NCBI GenBank assembly: GCA_035759665.1
Contig: DASTUM010000010.1
Location: forward strand, 1-26,210
Origin: Micavibrio_A sp035759665
Lineage (GTDB): Bacteria; Pseudomonadota; Alphaproteobacteria; Micavibrionales; Micavibrionaceae
DNA length: 26,210 nt
Direction: 5' to 3'
Under the pieces are notes generated by a model, which saw only the letters and a list, made by a program, of their open reading frames with translations, had not been told where the DNA came from and ran no database searches. The position numbers were made by a program, and so were the translations under genes. Within the stretch, counting starts at the first letter, position 1; each line of letters starts with the position of its first letter. Shown one piece after another: positions 15,509-25,253 of the stretch.

Positions 15509-15893
15509 ATGAGCGAAATATAACGGAAATTCAATCTATTCCCAAGGACTGGAATAAAAAAATCGAATCCCATCTCTACGTCATGACCAAGGCGGGCCAA
15601 AACGCCACGCCCCACGCGCCGGGCGAAAAATCCGACGAACTATGGGATCATTATGAAGCCGCCTGACCGACCTGTTCGACGGCCTCGGGCTGGAAACGAA
15701 AGACATTACAGACTATCCGAACCGGCAATTTTCATCATCGCCCTCGGACATCGAAACGGCTGAGCAGCTATCGCTGTTCTATCGAATCAATTACGTCGAA
15801 AACACCGAAGCCGCCGCTCACAACAGGGCGTTCCATCACCAGCCGCCTGATTTTCGATCTTTAAGCAAGCCTTATATATCAACCCCGAAGTGA
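15509..15893 (+). pseudogene. Broken plus-strand gene with frame changes
   Basis: Two adjacent stretches are coding-like but in different frames. The first (about 15526-15663) ends '...SDELWDHYEAA' and then hits TGA at 15664. The second (15669-15893) reads 'DLFDGLGLETKDITDYPNR...'. Adding one C at about 15663 joins them as 'EAALTDLFDGLG'. The third codon positions of both halves are GC-rich like real genes of the window. The probable start ATG (15509, with an AAGG eight bases before) is in yet another frame, consistent with one more lost base near 15520. The end may also have shifted frame: another reading from about 15811 ends at TAA 15862-15864. I do not recognise the protein. Real decay and sequencing indels are both possible. 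Confidence 0.5.
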
Positions 15894-16110
15894 ATTTCAT
15901 TGACTTTGGCCAAGCAATGAAATATAAAGAATCTATAAATAAAATATAAAAAACGAACATGGGAGAATCGAACATGGCGAAGCGCATTTACCGCGAATAG
16001 TTTCCGCATTTTCGAACAAGATCGATTCTTGAAATGTCAGGGGGTTAGCCTCTGCCATGCTCCCTCTTCGCATATATGCGCAATCCGCTGCCCGCAAGAT
16101 AAGGAAGAAC

Positions 16111-16272
16111 ATGAATGTCAGACTTATATTTCTCAGAGCCGCACAGAGGCTGGCACGACCGCCGGGCCTTCCCGTGTTCAAAAACATGAAAAGACGGCTC
16201 GCCTCCGGATGGAGCAAATCTCTGAAAATTCGCTGCACCGTATCGGGGCGGCGCATTCTCTGGTCGAATTAA
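16111..16272 (+). CDS. Possible small basic protein
   Basis: An open frame of 53 codons on the plus strand has AAGGAAGAAC immediately before its ATG, a good ribosome-binding site. The product would be very rich in Arg and Lys, with few acidic residues and no recognisable domain. It lies in the gap next to the broken gene. An overlapping minus-strand frame is also open, and nothing supports either strongly. This may be chance. Confidence 0.2.
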   Translation: MNVRLIFLRAAQRLARPPGLPVFKNMKRRLASGWSKSLKIRCTVSGRRILWSN

Positions 16273-16287
16273 GCTGGTTCTTTGCGC

Positions 16288-16755
16288 TTAATCGGCGGTG
16301 AGGAGATTATACGAGGCCGTCGTGCAGATCGGCCCGCATTCAGGGCCGTTCGGCTGCGATTTCAGATATTCGGGATTGAGCGTGCGGACGACGACATTCT
16401 GTCCGCCGCGCTTTATGGCGACCATCATGCGTCGCGGCGTGTCGCTGATATGGATCGTGGAAATACCATGCGCGGATTCAGGAAGCGCGCAGCCGCTCTC
16501 TCCGATCGTGACGATATCGCTGCTGCACGTAAAGGACGGACCGTCCTCGCATTTCTTCAGCGGCAACTGCCCCTTGCAGCTCACGGAACGCCCTTCCAGA
16601 AGGAACTGCATTTCGTAGAATCCCCATTTCCATTTATAATCCGGCGCTACATTCAAGGTAAGGCCGTCATAACAGCCGATCTGCGTACAGGCTTTTTCCG
16701 CCATGGCCTGGGTGGAAATTCCCATCACAGAAAGGAGCAGGATAGCGAAACGCAT
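16288..16755 (-). CDS. Exported cysteine-rich protein of unknown function
   Basis: This encodes a 155-residue protein. The first 19 residues form a Sec signal peptide ending A-M-A before EKACTQ. The mature part of about 136 residues holds eight cysteines, an even number that suggests up to four disulfides in the periplasm. Examples are C-x-x-x-x-C near the N-terminus ('ACTQIGCYDG') and C-x-x-x-C near the end ('ECGPICTT'). No enzyme motif is visible. It starts three bases after the ftsH stop, so it is in the same transcript as ftsH. It is not lipidated, because the cysteine is not in a lipobox. The role is unknown; an inhibitor, binding or stress protein of the periplasm are open options. Confidence 0.75.
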   Translation of the reverse strand: MRFAILLLSVMGISTQAMAEKACTQIGCYDGLTLNVAPDYKWKWGFYEMQFLLEGRSVSCKGQLPLKKCEDGPSFTCSSDIVTIGESGCALPESAHGISTIHISDTPRRMMVAIKRGGQNVVVRTLNPEYLKSQPNGPECGPICTTASYNLLTAD

Positions 16756-16758
16756 TCG

Positions 16759-18681
<1,923 letters not shown>

Positions 18682-18739
18682 GACGATATATCCTTATCTT
18701 TATAGAAACCTTGCCCGATATTAGGGGGAAATAGCGCGC

Positions 18740-18775
18740 CTGTCCAAAGAAACAAGCCGCTTTCCGCCTTGTTTC
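18740..18775 (-). terminator. Possible weak terminator between tilS-side operon and ftsH
   Basis: An 8-base inverted repeat, GAAACAAG (18749-18756) and CTTGTTTC (18768-18775), is followed on the minus strand by TTTCTTT-like sequence. The loop is 11 bases. It lies just after the stop of the exported protein gene at 18796 and before ftsH, where a terminator or attenuator would make sense. The stem is AT-rich, so confidence is modest. Confidence 0.45.
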
Positions 18776-18795
18776 TAGTATACCATAAGTCTGGG

Positions 18796-19404
18796 TTAAG
18801 GCTTCGTTTTCTGCGTTTGCGGCAGGTTCAGGATATTGCGGCTTTGATCCATCTCCTTGGACGGTTCGTATTTTTCCGCTGTATAATGAAGCTCATAGAA
18901 ATCGGCGTTGTGATAGGCTTCCATCACGACCCTGGTGCCCGGCAGCTCCCATGTGGCCCGCACAATGACGTCCCCTGCCCTCATCGCCGAGCCCAGCCAG
19001 CGGGAATCACCCTGATACCGGTCGCGCTTCCAGACCAGCTCGTCCGTCGTCGGCTTGCCGTAAATTTGTTCGAGGGCGAGTTCGAAATCGGCGGCCCTGC
19101 GCAGGATCTCCATCGGATCTGGGTGATGCAGGTCGTTATAACCGTAATAGCCGCGCCATAGCTTGCCGTCGCGGAAGTCATAGCGGATGGTGCGGTTGTA
19201 GCCATCCAGCGGCTCGACGTAATATTCCGAAGTCTCGTCCTTGTTGTAGAAGGTCGCGGTTTCGAATTTGCGCACTTCTTCAGGCGTCGTCCCCCACAGG
19301 AAATGGCGCAGCGGCGACATTTCGTTCGCGGACGCGGGAAGAGCGCAAACAAGAAGGGTGAGAGCCAGGCTAGGGACGAAGATGAACGGGCGCAAGAAAA
19401 TCAT
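18796..19404 (-). CDS. Exported protein of unknown function between tilS and ftsH
   Basis: This encodes a 202-residue protein. The start (MIFLRPF) is followed by a hydrophobic signal ending 'ALPASANE', cleaved at about residue 27, so the product is periplasmic. The mature part includes 'HFLWGTTPEEVRKFE', a pattern found in periplasmic proteins of unknown function, where a 'WGxxxEEV' sequence opens the fold. It is rich in Tyr and Asp, with no catalytic motif seen. The ATG at 19404 overlaps the tilS stop (ATGA), so it is coupled to tilS; an in-frame start at 19455 inside tilS is unlikely. A weak terminator-like hairpin follows. An envelope role is inferred from the signal peptide and the neighbours only. 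Confidence 0.75.
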   Translation of the reverse strand: MIFLRPFIFVPSLALTLLVCALPASANEMSPLRHFLWGTTPEEVRKFETATFYNKDETSEYYVEPLDGYNRTIRYDFRDGKLWRGYYGYNDLHHPDPMEILRRAADFELALEQIYGKPTTDELVWKRDRYQGDSRWLGSAMRAGDVIVRATWELPGTRVVMEAYHNADFYELHYTAEKYEPSKEMDQSRNILNLPQTQKTKP

Positions 19405-20390
19405 TCCTTTCCAACCACTAATGTCGCATTTTTTGCGTCCTTTGCAAAGATGCACCCGCCCAGCGTCGCCCCTTTGAATGCGGGATCGTGCAGGATGCGC
19501 TCGGTCAGCTTTTCCGCCTTTTCCAGCCGCGGGCCGTAATCCCCGCCCGGACGCAGTTCATCCATCGCATAAAGAAAGACTCGCAAAACAAGCTCCTCGT
19601 GCGCGGCCTGCAAAACGCCGTAATCGAAAACGAAACCCTCGCCGCGCCTTTCTTTCAGCGCCGCCGCGAAAAGTCCGTTCGCAAGTTGCGCCAGCGCCGA
19701 CGAGGCGCGGCCAAGACGTTTTGCCGTCAGGCCAAGACGCTTGGCGCTGAGTCCTTCTTCTTCCAATATGCCTTGCGCTGCGCGCAGACGCGGGCGCAGA
19801 TAGCGTTCATTTTTATTCGTCGGATCATCGACATAGGGAACGCCGTTCTCCTTGCACAGCAGGATCAGCTTTTCCTTCGGAACATCAAGCAAAGGCCGCA
19901 AAAGCGTAATTCCGCTCTCCATTTTTTGCGCGGCGCGCATTCCCGCCAGACCGTCGAGCCCGCTGCCCTTCGCAAGGCGGATCAGGAAAGTTTCCGCCTG
20001 GTCGTCCCGGTGATGCGCGATAAAAAGATAGGCGGCGCCCTCTTCCTTCATCGCCGCCGCCATCAACGCGTATCGTTTGCTTCTTGCCTCTTCGAGAATA
20101 CGGCTGCCGGGTTTTTCTCCCTCCCACACCAGAACCTCATGCGTCACATTCGGCCAGTCTTTCACCCATGCGCCTACCGCGCGCGCCTCATCCGCTGACT
20201 CGCGGCGCAGGCCGTGATCGACCGTGTAAGCCATAACGGAAATACCGCGCTCCCCCGCCCAGCGCGAGAGCAGCCAGAGCATCGCCATGGAATCCGGCCC
20301 GCCGGAAACCCCTGCGGCGACGCCTTCCCCCGCCGGAATGTCCGGCAGGGCCTCCATGGCCTCAATAAAATCTGAATAGGAAAAACCCAT
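19401..20390 (-). CDS. tilS: tRNA(Ile)-lysidine synthase
   Basis: This encodes a 329-residue enzyme that changes C34 of the tRNA-Ile CAU anticodon to lysidine, so that AUA is read as isoleucine and not Met. It is an essential ATP-PP-loop enzyme. The PP-loop SGGPDS is at residues 29-34, followed by the second conserved 'HHRDDQAETFL' motif near residue 127. The length is shorter than the E. coli protein (about 430), since the C-terminal tRNA-binding domain is reduced, as in other alphaproteobacteria. It sits in the order pal-cpoB-tilS-ftsH seen widely in this class. AGAGGGG lies before the ATG. Confidence 0.95.
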   Translation of the reverse strand: MGFSYSDFIEAMEALPDIPAGEGVAAGVSGGPDSMAMLWLLSRWAGERGISVMAYTVDHGLRRESADEARAVGAWVKDWPNVTHEVLVWEGEKPGSRILEEARSKRYALMAAAMKEEGAAYLFIAHHRDDQAETFLIRLAKGSGLDGLAGMRAAQKMESGITLLRPLLDVPKEKLILLCKENGVPYVDDPTNKNERYLRPRLRAAQGILEEEGLSAKRLGLTAKRLGRASSALAQLANGLFAAALKERRGEGFVFDYGVLQAAHEELVLRVFLYAMDELRPGGDYGPRLEKAEKLTERILHDPAFKGATLGGCIFAKDAKNATLVVGKE

Positions 20391-20435
20391 GCCCCTCTAT
20401 AGCGCGAAGCCTCGGCCTTGTCATCGGCGGAAGGG

Positions 20436-21389
20436 TCACTCCGGACAGCCGAGCGCCTTCATTTCCTGCTCGCCGCGTTTCAGGACAGGCCCGGGCCCTT
20501 TGGGGTACTCCTTCCTGAGCTGGGCGAGCGCTACGCACGCGCTATCCTTCTCCCCTTTACCCGACAAGGACATGCCGAGCTTTAAGAGATTGTCCGCGCC
20601 TTTCGGCCCGTCGGGATATTTCTGGTACGCCTCGGCAAAGGCACGGGCGGCCTTGTCGTAGTCCTTGCGGACATAATACGTTTCGCCGAGCCAGTACAGC
20701 GCGTTGGGCGCAAGCGCATGGGTCGGATAATCTTTCATGAACTGGGCGAAGGATTTTTCGGCCCCCGTATAATTCTCCTGTTTGATCTGGGCGAAGCCCT
20801 GCTCGTACAGGCCAGCGGCATCGGTTGCCGCGCCCGTTCCGGTTTCCTCGCCGGTAACATTCGCGGCGGAATCGTTCTGAGTGGCGGCGGGCATCGGCGG
20901 CTGGTCGCTGCCAATCACGACATTCGGATCGATGGCGGGTTGCTGCGTTTGCGGCGGCACCGGATTTTGCTGCTGCGCGGCCTGCGCGCCGCCGCGAAGC
21001 TGGGCTTCGATGGCGTCGAGGCGCATACGGGAATCCTGTTCCAGCGCGTCAAGTTTTTGTTGTACCTGCTGCGTGTCAAAGGCCTGCTGCTCGACCTTGC
21101 CGGTCAGTGTGCGCAGGTCGTTTTCCATTTGCGAAAGGCGCGACTGCATATTGGCGGTCGCCTCCGATATCCCATCCCCTGCAGAAGGCGGCGGCATGTC
21201 GCCTTTATATACAGCGCGGGAAAGCGTGTCGATTTCGTTCTCCAGCCGCTTGATGCGGTTGTTAACGTCACTTTGCGCGAAAGCAGGGGCCGTGGCCAGC
21301 AGCGAAGCCCCTACAAGACCGCAAAGGCACAAAGGAAAAATCCTTTGTGCCCATGCCTGTCTTTTATATCCGGGAACGGATGCGCTCAT
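20436..21389 (-). CDS. cpoB: CpoB/YbgF, Tol-Pal associated TPR protein
   Basis: This encodes a 317-residue periplasmic protein. A signal peptide of about 38 residues ends 'APAFAQ'. Residues about 40-135 are a heptad-rich coiled coil ('NNRIKRLENEIDTLSRAV', 'MQSRLSQMENDLRTL') that forms trimers in the family. A Gln/Pro/Thr-rich linker follows, then three TPR-type repeats (about 190-310) beginning 'AGLYEQGFAQIKQENYTGA'. In E. coli CpoB coordinates peptidoglycan synthesis with Tol-Pal driven outer-membrane constriction. The ATG overlaps the pal stop (TAATG), so translation of the two is coupled. The long signal region, with Lys/Arg near the start, is unusual but cleavable. Confidence 0.92.
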   Translation of the reverse strand: MSASVPGYKRQAWAQRIFPLCLCGLVGASLLATAPAFAQSDVNNRIKRLENEIDTLSRAVYKGDMPPPSAGDGISEATANMQSRLSQMENDLRTLTGKVEQQAFDTQQVQQKLDALEQDSRMRLDAIEAQLRGGAQAAQQQNPVPPQTQQPAIDPNVVIGSDQPPMPAATQNDSAANVTGEETGTGAATDAAGLYEQGFAQIKQENYTGAEKSFAQFMKDYPTHALAPNALYWLGETYYVRKDYDKAARAFAEAYQKYPDGPKGADNLLKLGMSLSGKGEKDSACVALAQLRKEYPKGPGPVLKRGEQEMKALGCPE

Positions 21390-21916
21390 TACTGAACGGT
21401 CGTCACGCCGCGGCGGTTCTGGGCCCAGGAAGAAGCATCGGAGCCGACAACGGCCGGACGCTCTTTACCGTAGCTGATCGTGTTGACGCGGGAAGAAGGA
21501 ATACCCATCGAAACGAGGTAGTTCTTCACCGTGTTGGCACGACGGTCGCCCAGCGCGATGTTGTATTCACGCGTACCACGTTCGTCGGAGTGACCTTCGA
21601 TCGTGATTTGCAGGTTTGGATAGCGGTTCAGCCATTCGACCTGACGGTTCAGCGTGTCGCGGGCCTCGGGAGCGAGGTCCGAAGAGTCATAAGCGAAGAA
21701 GACGCGGTCGCCGACATTGGTGGCGAGGTCTTCCTGACTGCCGGGGACGGCAGAGCCGCTTACAGAGCCGTCGCCATAAACGCCGGTTCCATCGAGCGGG
21801 CCTTGACCGTCAACGCGCTCGCCAACCGTTACGCCGCCGGCATCTTCGTCTTTCGTGGAAGAGCAGGCTGCGAGCGATGTGGCCAGTAGGGCGATTGCAA
21901 GCAAGCGGATGAGCAT
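21389..21916 (-). CDS. pal: Peptidoglycan-associated lipoprotein Pal
   Basis: This encodes a 175-residue outer-membrane lipoprotein that links the outer membrane to peptidoglycan and works with TolB. The lipobox L15-A-A-C18 is followed by Ser, so it should reach the outer membrane. Residues about 70-170 form an OmpA-like peptidoglycan-binding domain with the Pal signature 'TIEGHSDERGTREYNIALG' and 'RRANTVKNYLVSMG'. The frame is open upstream to 22036, but the ATG at 21916 begins the signal peptide and has AAAGGAG eight bases upstream. cpoB follows with a TAATG overlap. TolB, expected just upstream, is absent from the window. Confidence 0.97.
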   Translation of the reverse strand: MLIRLLAIALLATSLAACSSTKDEDAGGVTVGERVDGQGPLDGTGVYGDGSVSGSAVPGSQEDLATNVGDRVFFAYDSSDLAPEARDTLNRQVEWLNRYPNLQITIEGHSDERGTREYNIALGDRRANTVKNYLVSMGIPSSRVNTISYGKERPAVVGSDASSWAQNRRGVTTVQ

Positions 21917-21997
21917 TGAAAAAACTCCTTTAAAAATGAAATAGTTGAGGGCCTTGGACAGAATACGTTTGAGTCTTTGATTCGGTTCCTTTGGACT

Positions 21998-22026
21998 CTT
22001 GTATTCCCGAAGCATGAAGCTGACAA
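21998..22026 (-). promoter_or_regulatory. Predicted pal promoter
   Basis: On the minus strand TTGTCA (22021-22026, five of six to the -35 consensus) is followed after 17 bases by TACAAG (21998-22003, four of six to -10). It lies in the gap upstream of pal and would start RNA near 21990, giving a leader of about 75 bases. It would let pal-cpoB-tilS be transcribed without tolB. Confidence 0.45.
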
Positions 22027-22082
22027 GTCCCCTCATAACAATGCCTTATTCTACACACATTTAATCCACAAAGCGGCAAACG

Positions 22083-22925
22083 CTAATGAACGGGATCGCG
22101 CAGGGAACGAAGGATGGCTTCAGCGTCACGGCGGTCTTGTGCGCCCGGGGCAATCTCAATGTATTTTTCCAGAACATCAGCCGCCGCCGCGGTCTGCCCC
22201 GTCCTGACATATAAGACGCCCGCATCCAGCAAGAGACGGTATTCGTTCGGGTCGAAGACCCGCATCAGGTCGATAACGTCCAGCGCGCCCTTGTAATCCT
22301 CGGCGTCTATCAGGCGTAGCTTCACATTATTCTCAAGGCGGATCAGCGTATCGCGGTTGCTGCAGGGAAGGTAATAATCGGCGGAGAGTTCGGCACTGCC
22401 GCCGTGCACTTTCTTCAGAAGCTTACGCAGCTCGGGGGCCTCCATGACGGCGCATCCGTTGAACGGATCGAAAATAAGGCGCTGCCCGCGGTGTTCGATA
22501 CGGGCAAGGAAATGACCCGGAAAATTCAGCCCGTCCACCTGCCAGCCGTTGGCGCGGCCTGCGCTGATATAGAGAATGCACAACGAAATCGGCAGCCCCT
22601 TGCGGCGGTCGATCACGCGCATCATGTCGGCGTTTTGCAGATCGTCATAGGTTTCGGTATCGCCCGTATAGCCTTCCCGGTCGTGGAGAATATGTTTCAG
22701 GGCGGCAAGCTGAGTGCCCGCATCGTCGTCCGCGCCGGCATTCATCAGGGCGATATAACGCTCCCCGACTTCGCCTGCGATCTTCGTGCCATGGCTGAAA
22801 TATTTGTCGATGCTGATACCCTCATGCGCAGGTGCGGCGAAAGCCAGCGCGAGAGTCAAAAGGTTGAGTTCAGAATCGTCTTTCCCGGCGCTTTCGCTTA
22901 ACACAGCGCGGGCGTCGAACGTCAT
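22083..22925 (-). CDS. SirB1-family transglutaminase-like/TPR protein
   Basis: This encodes a 280-residue protein of the SirB1/YchA family. Conserved parts include 'RRKGLPISLCILYIS' (about 107-121), 'NFPGHFL' (134-140) and 'IFDPFNGC' (151-158), which are the usual SirB1 blocks. A C-terminal TPR-like stretch follows ('ALDVIDLMRVFDPNEYRLLLDAG', then 'AAADVLEKYIEIAPGAQ'). No signal peptide is visible, so it is likely cytoplasmic. In other bacteria such genes often sit next to prmC or hemA; the role is not established. The ATG overlaps the stop of the preceding BON lipoprotein gene (ATGA), so the two are co-translated. The frame ends at the gap before pal. Confidence 0.88.
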   Translation of the reverse strand: MTFDARAVLSESAGKDDSELNLLTLALAFAAPAHEGISIDKYFSHGTKIAGEVGERYIALMNAGADDDAGTQLAALKHILHDREGYTGDTETYDDLQNADMMRVIDRRKGLPISLCILYISAGRANGWQVDGLNFPGHFLARIEHRGQRLIFDPFNGCAVMEAPELRKLLKKVHGGSAELSADYYLPCSNRDTLIRLENNVKLRLIDAEDYKGALDVIDLMRVFDPNEYRLLLDAGVLYVRTGQTAAAADVLEKYIEIAPGAQDRRDAEAILRSLRDPVH

Positions 22926-23533
22926 TGCGTGACGCCCTGCTGCGTGACGGGCTCACCCACCATCTTTACGTAGTTCACGACCTGCTTGACGTTCGGGATC
23001 GTGCGCGCGATCTGCAGTACCTTGTCCAGTTCCTGCTGATTCATGGCAACGCCCATCAGGTAGACGACGCCCTGCACTGTATCAATGGAATAGTTAAGCG
23101 ACTGCACGTTCTTCTCGAACGTCAGAGCCGTCCGCAGGCGCGTCGTGATCCACGTATCGCGGACATAGCCGGGCGCGCCTTCGCTGTCCGCCACGCGGAT
23201 CTCGTTCATCACCTGCTTGACGCCATCCACTTGCCAGACGAGGCGCACGGCCTCGACGCGGTCTTCGGGGTTTTGCACCACGCCGGTCAGAAGCACGCGT
23301 CCCTGATTGACCGTGGTCGAAAGCTTGGAGAAGGTATTAATGTCGTATTGCAGCCATGCATCGTTGATCTTCGCCTTGATGCCCGCGTCCGTGAACGCGC
23401 CGCCGATGCCGCCTTCTTTCGAGGCCGCCGTACCGACGCCCGCCGCCGCGCCCGTCGCCATGCCGAGCGGCGTACAGGCCGACATCATCATGACCGAGGA
23501 AACCGAGAGGAGAATCAAAGAGCGAATTTTCAT
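22922..23533 (-). CDS. Dual-BON-domain lipoprotein (DolP/YraP-like)
   Basis: This encodes a 203-residue lipoprotein. The signal peptide ends in a lipobox M-S-A-C20, followed by Thr, predicting the outer membrane. A Gly/Ala-rich linker leads to two BON domains (about 48-115 and 122-190), which appear as 'KAKINDAWL' with 'VLLTGVVQNPEDRVEAVRLV' and 'TTRLRTALTF' with 'VYLMGVAMNQQELDKVLQIA'. In E. coli DolP binds anionic phospholipid and supports outer-membrane integrity and BAM. AGGAAGG before the ATG is a clear ribosome-binding site. It is coupled to the SirB1-type gene. That these two are paired may be a lineage trait. Confidence 0.88.
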   Translation of the reverse strand: MKIRSLILLSVSSVMMMSACTPLGMATGAAAGVGTAASKEGGIGGAFTDAGIKAKINDAWLQYDINTFSKLSTTVNQGRVLLTGVVQNPEDRVEAVRLVWQVDGVKQVMNEIRVADSEGAPGYVRDTWITTRLRTALTFEKNVQSLNYSIDTVQGVVYLMGVAMNQQELDKVLQIARTIPNVKQVVNYVKMVGEPVTQQGVTQ

Positions 23534-23597
23534 GACAACCTTCCTGGACGAATATTATGGCGGCATTATGGATCGTATTCGCCCCTTTTGTCCAGCA

Positions 23598-25253
23598 TCA
23601 GCCGGAATAAGCGACCTGAATCATGGATTGCGCGGCCTCGCTGACCTTCGCCCCTTTTTTCTTGAAAATCATTTTGTACATGCCCGAAAAAGTCAGAGGA
23701 TGGTCTTGTTCAAATTCGTGCCAATGATCCAGATCGTTCATGTCCGGATCGTCAGGATAGCGCGCGGCATAAAGACGGGGAGTACGGTTGTCCGGATTTT
23801 TGAACCGGATGAATTCAAGGCCGAGCCCGTCGACAATCTTGCGTATCATCGGCAGCGAGTATGTCGTTTCCTGAATATGGAACACCAGATCGCGCGCTTC
23901 GGAAAGCGTGTAAAAATCGCGGGAGCGCAAAATCCGCGCCAGCGGATGTCCCGGCGTGTCCAAAATTTCCGCCCGCAAAGCGCGGATATTTTCCGCCGTT
24001 GGTTCCATCCCGCGCCCTGCGATATAATCCCGCACGGCTTTCACATCTTCCCGTGCCTTCTCGCTGTAAAGGCAAACCAGCATCATCCCGTCGGGCTCCA
24101 GCTTCGTCAGCAGCTTTTCCCATCCAGCGACGGGATCAGCCATGTGGTGAAGGACACCTGAACATTCCACCACGTCGAAACGTCCTTCCATTTGATCGAT
24201 CGTCATGATGTCCTGTTGCAGGAATTGCACATGCCCGTTGCCGAATTTTTCCGCCATACGCATCGCATAGGAAATAGACCGGCGCGAAATATCGCAGGCG
24301 ACGATCTGCGCATTCGGAAACACATTGCCCATTTGCGTGGCCGTGCGGCCCGTGCCGCATCCGGCGATCAGCATCCTGCCCGTAATGCCCTCCCTCTTCT
24401 TCAGGGGAAGGTCGATACTCTGCCAGCGCGGATAAGGATTTTCCTCATACATGGCGCGTACATTTTGCGAAACAGAATCTTCGATCGCCCCTTCGCGCCT
24501 GATCCCTTCCATCAGCTCCGCCTCGCGTCGCGGCTCTAGCACCTGAACCCGCACCAGGCTCCGGAAGGCGGCGACGGCTGAGAGTCTGTGATCGATCCCG
24601 GCGTCGCAAAGAGGCCTGTAGCACCCCAGAATTGCAACGCTGACAGGATTGTCGTGCGGCAGGCTTGCCAAAGCCTTCTCTTCTTCCGCGCTTAAGGCAT
24701 AAACATATTCGTTAGAATAGCATTGCTCCGCCAGCGCGCATAGAAACGGCAGGTTCTTCGTCTTCAGCAATCCTGCTGGCCAAAGCTCCATCAGGACGAG
24801 CTTGCGGATATTCCGGAAGAAGAGTTCGTATGTGGGATTGCGGAGGATCAATTTCTGCAAGCCCCTGGTCAAAAACGAATCTTGCAGCGCCGGCTCTATA
24901 CGGAGCCAATCGTCCACGGTGACTTTGCGGGATTGCACCACGGCCATAAGCTCCTGAAAAACGGGATCGAGCGTCAGCATCGCCGTCCACATATTGTGCG
25001 CGTAGCTGTGATCGACGCGCTCCTGCTCCAGATACGCCAGTATGGCCTGCCGCACGGACGGGTTGAATTTATAGAGCTGGAGATTTTGCGAGGCCTGCCC
25101 GAAAATGACGGCGGGCAAGCGCCCTGCCTGCGGGTTGTTCAAAGCGACGCAGGCCAGATCGAACGCCCGCACATCGTCTCCCTTTTTCAACGCATCGACC
25201 GCAGCGCTCTGGATGTCGTTTAAGGAAGGCTTGCTCAAACGGCGGTTTCCCAT
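23598..25253 (-). CDS. SAM-dependent methyltransferase with helical N-terminal half
   Basis: This encodes a 551-residue protein. The first ~260 residues are helical and low in recognised motifs, possibly TPR-like repeats. The catalytic half starts at 'YEENPYPRW' (269-277), a signature of a family of large methyltransferases, followed by SAM motif I 'IAGCGTG' (296-302) and then 'ACDISRRSISYA' and 'DVVECSGVLHHM' (motifs II to IV region). It should use S-adenosylmethionine; its substrate is unknown. It overlaps the upstream gene by 19 bases. An alternative TTG start inside the overlap (25238) would remove five residues. Proteins of this type often methylate peptides or small molecules, but nothing here decides it. 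Confidence 0.88.
   Translation of the reverse strand: MGNRRLSKPSLNDIQSAAVDALKKGDDVRAFDLACVALNNPQAGRLPAVIFGQASQNLQLYKFNPSVRQAILAYLEQERVDHSYAHNMWTAMLTLDPVFQELMAVVQSRKVTVDDWLRIEPALQDSFLTRGLQKLILRNPTYELFFRNIRKLVLMELWPAGLLKTKNLPFLCALAEQCYSNEYVYALSAEEEKALASLPHDNPVSVAILGCYRPLCDAGIDHRLSAVAAFRSLVRVQVLEPRREAELMEGIRREGAIEDSVSQNVRAMYEENPYPRWQSIDLPLKKREGITGRMLIAGCGTGRTATQMGNVFPNAQIVACDISRRSISYAMRMAEKFGNGHVQFLQQDIMTIDQMEGRFDVVECSGVLHHMADPVAGWEKLLTKLEPDGMMLVCLYSEKAREDVKAVRDYIAGRGMEPTAENIRALRAEILDTPGHPLARILRSRDFYTLSEARDLVFHIQETTYSLPMIRKIVDGLGLEFIRFKNPDNRTPRLYAARYPDDPDMNDLDHWHEFEQDHPLTFSGMYKMIFKKKGAKVSEAAQSMIQVAYSG

Larger units (their letters stand above)
15444..16287. other. Long gap between ftsH-side genes and glmM
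   Basis: These 844 bases contain no intact recognisable gene. The part at 15509-15893 looks like a broken plus-strand gene. From about 15860 to 15970 the DNA is AT-rich. At 15974-16000 there is an eight-codon plus-strand frame behind a good ribosome-binding site. A small basic open frame lies at 16111-16272 on the plus strand, and a perfect 12-base palindrome CGCATATATGCG at 16069-16080. The gap splits the usual ftsH-glmM neighbourhood. Confidence 0.6.

Noticed and set aside
15933..16256. Minus-strand open frame of 107 codons in the ftsH-glmM gap
   Set aside because: No ribosome-binding site, no domain, and an uneven amino-acid composition; likely a chance frame.
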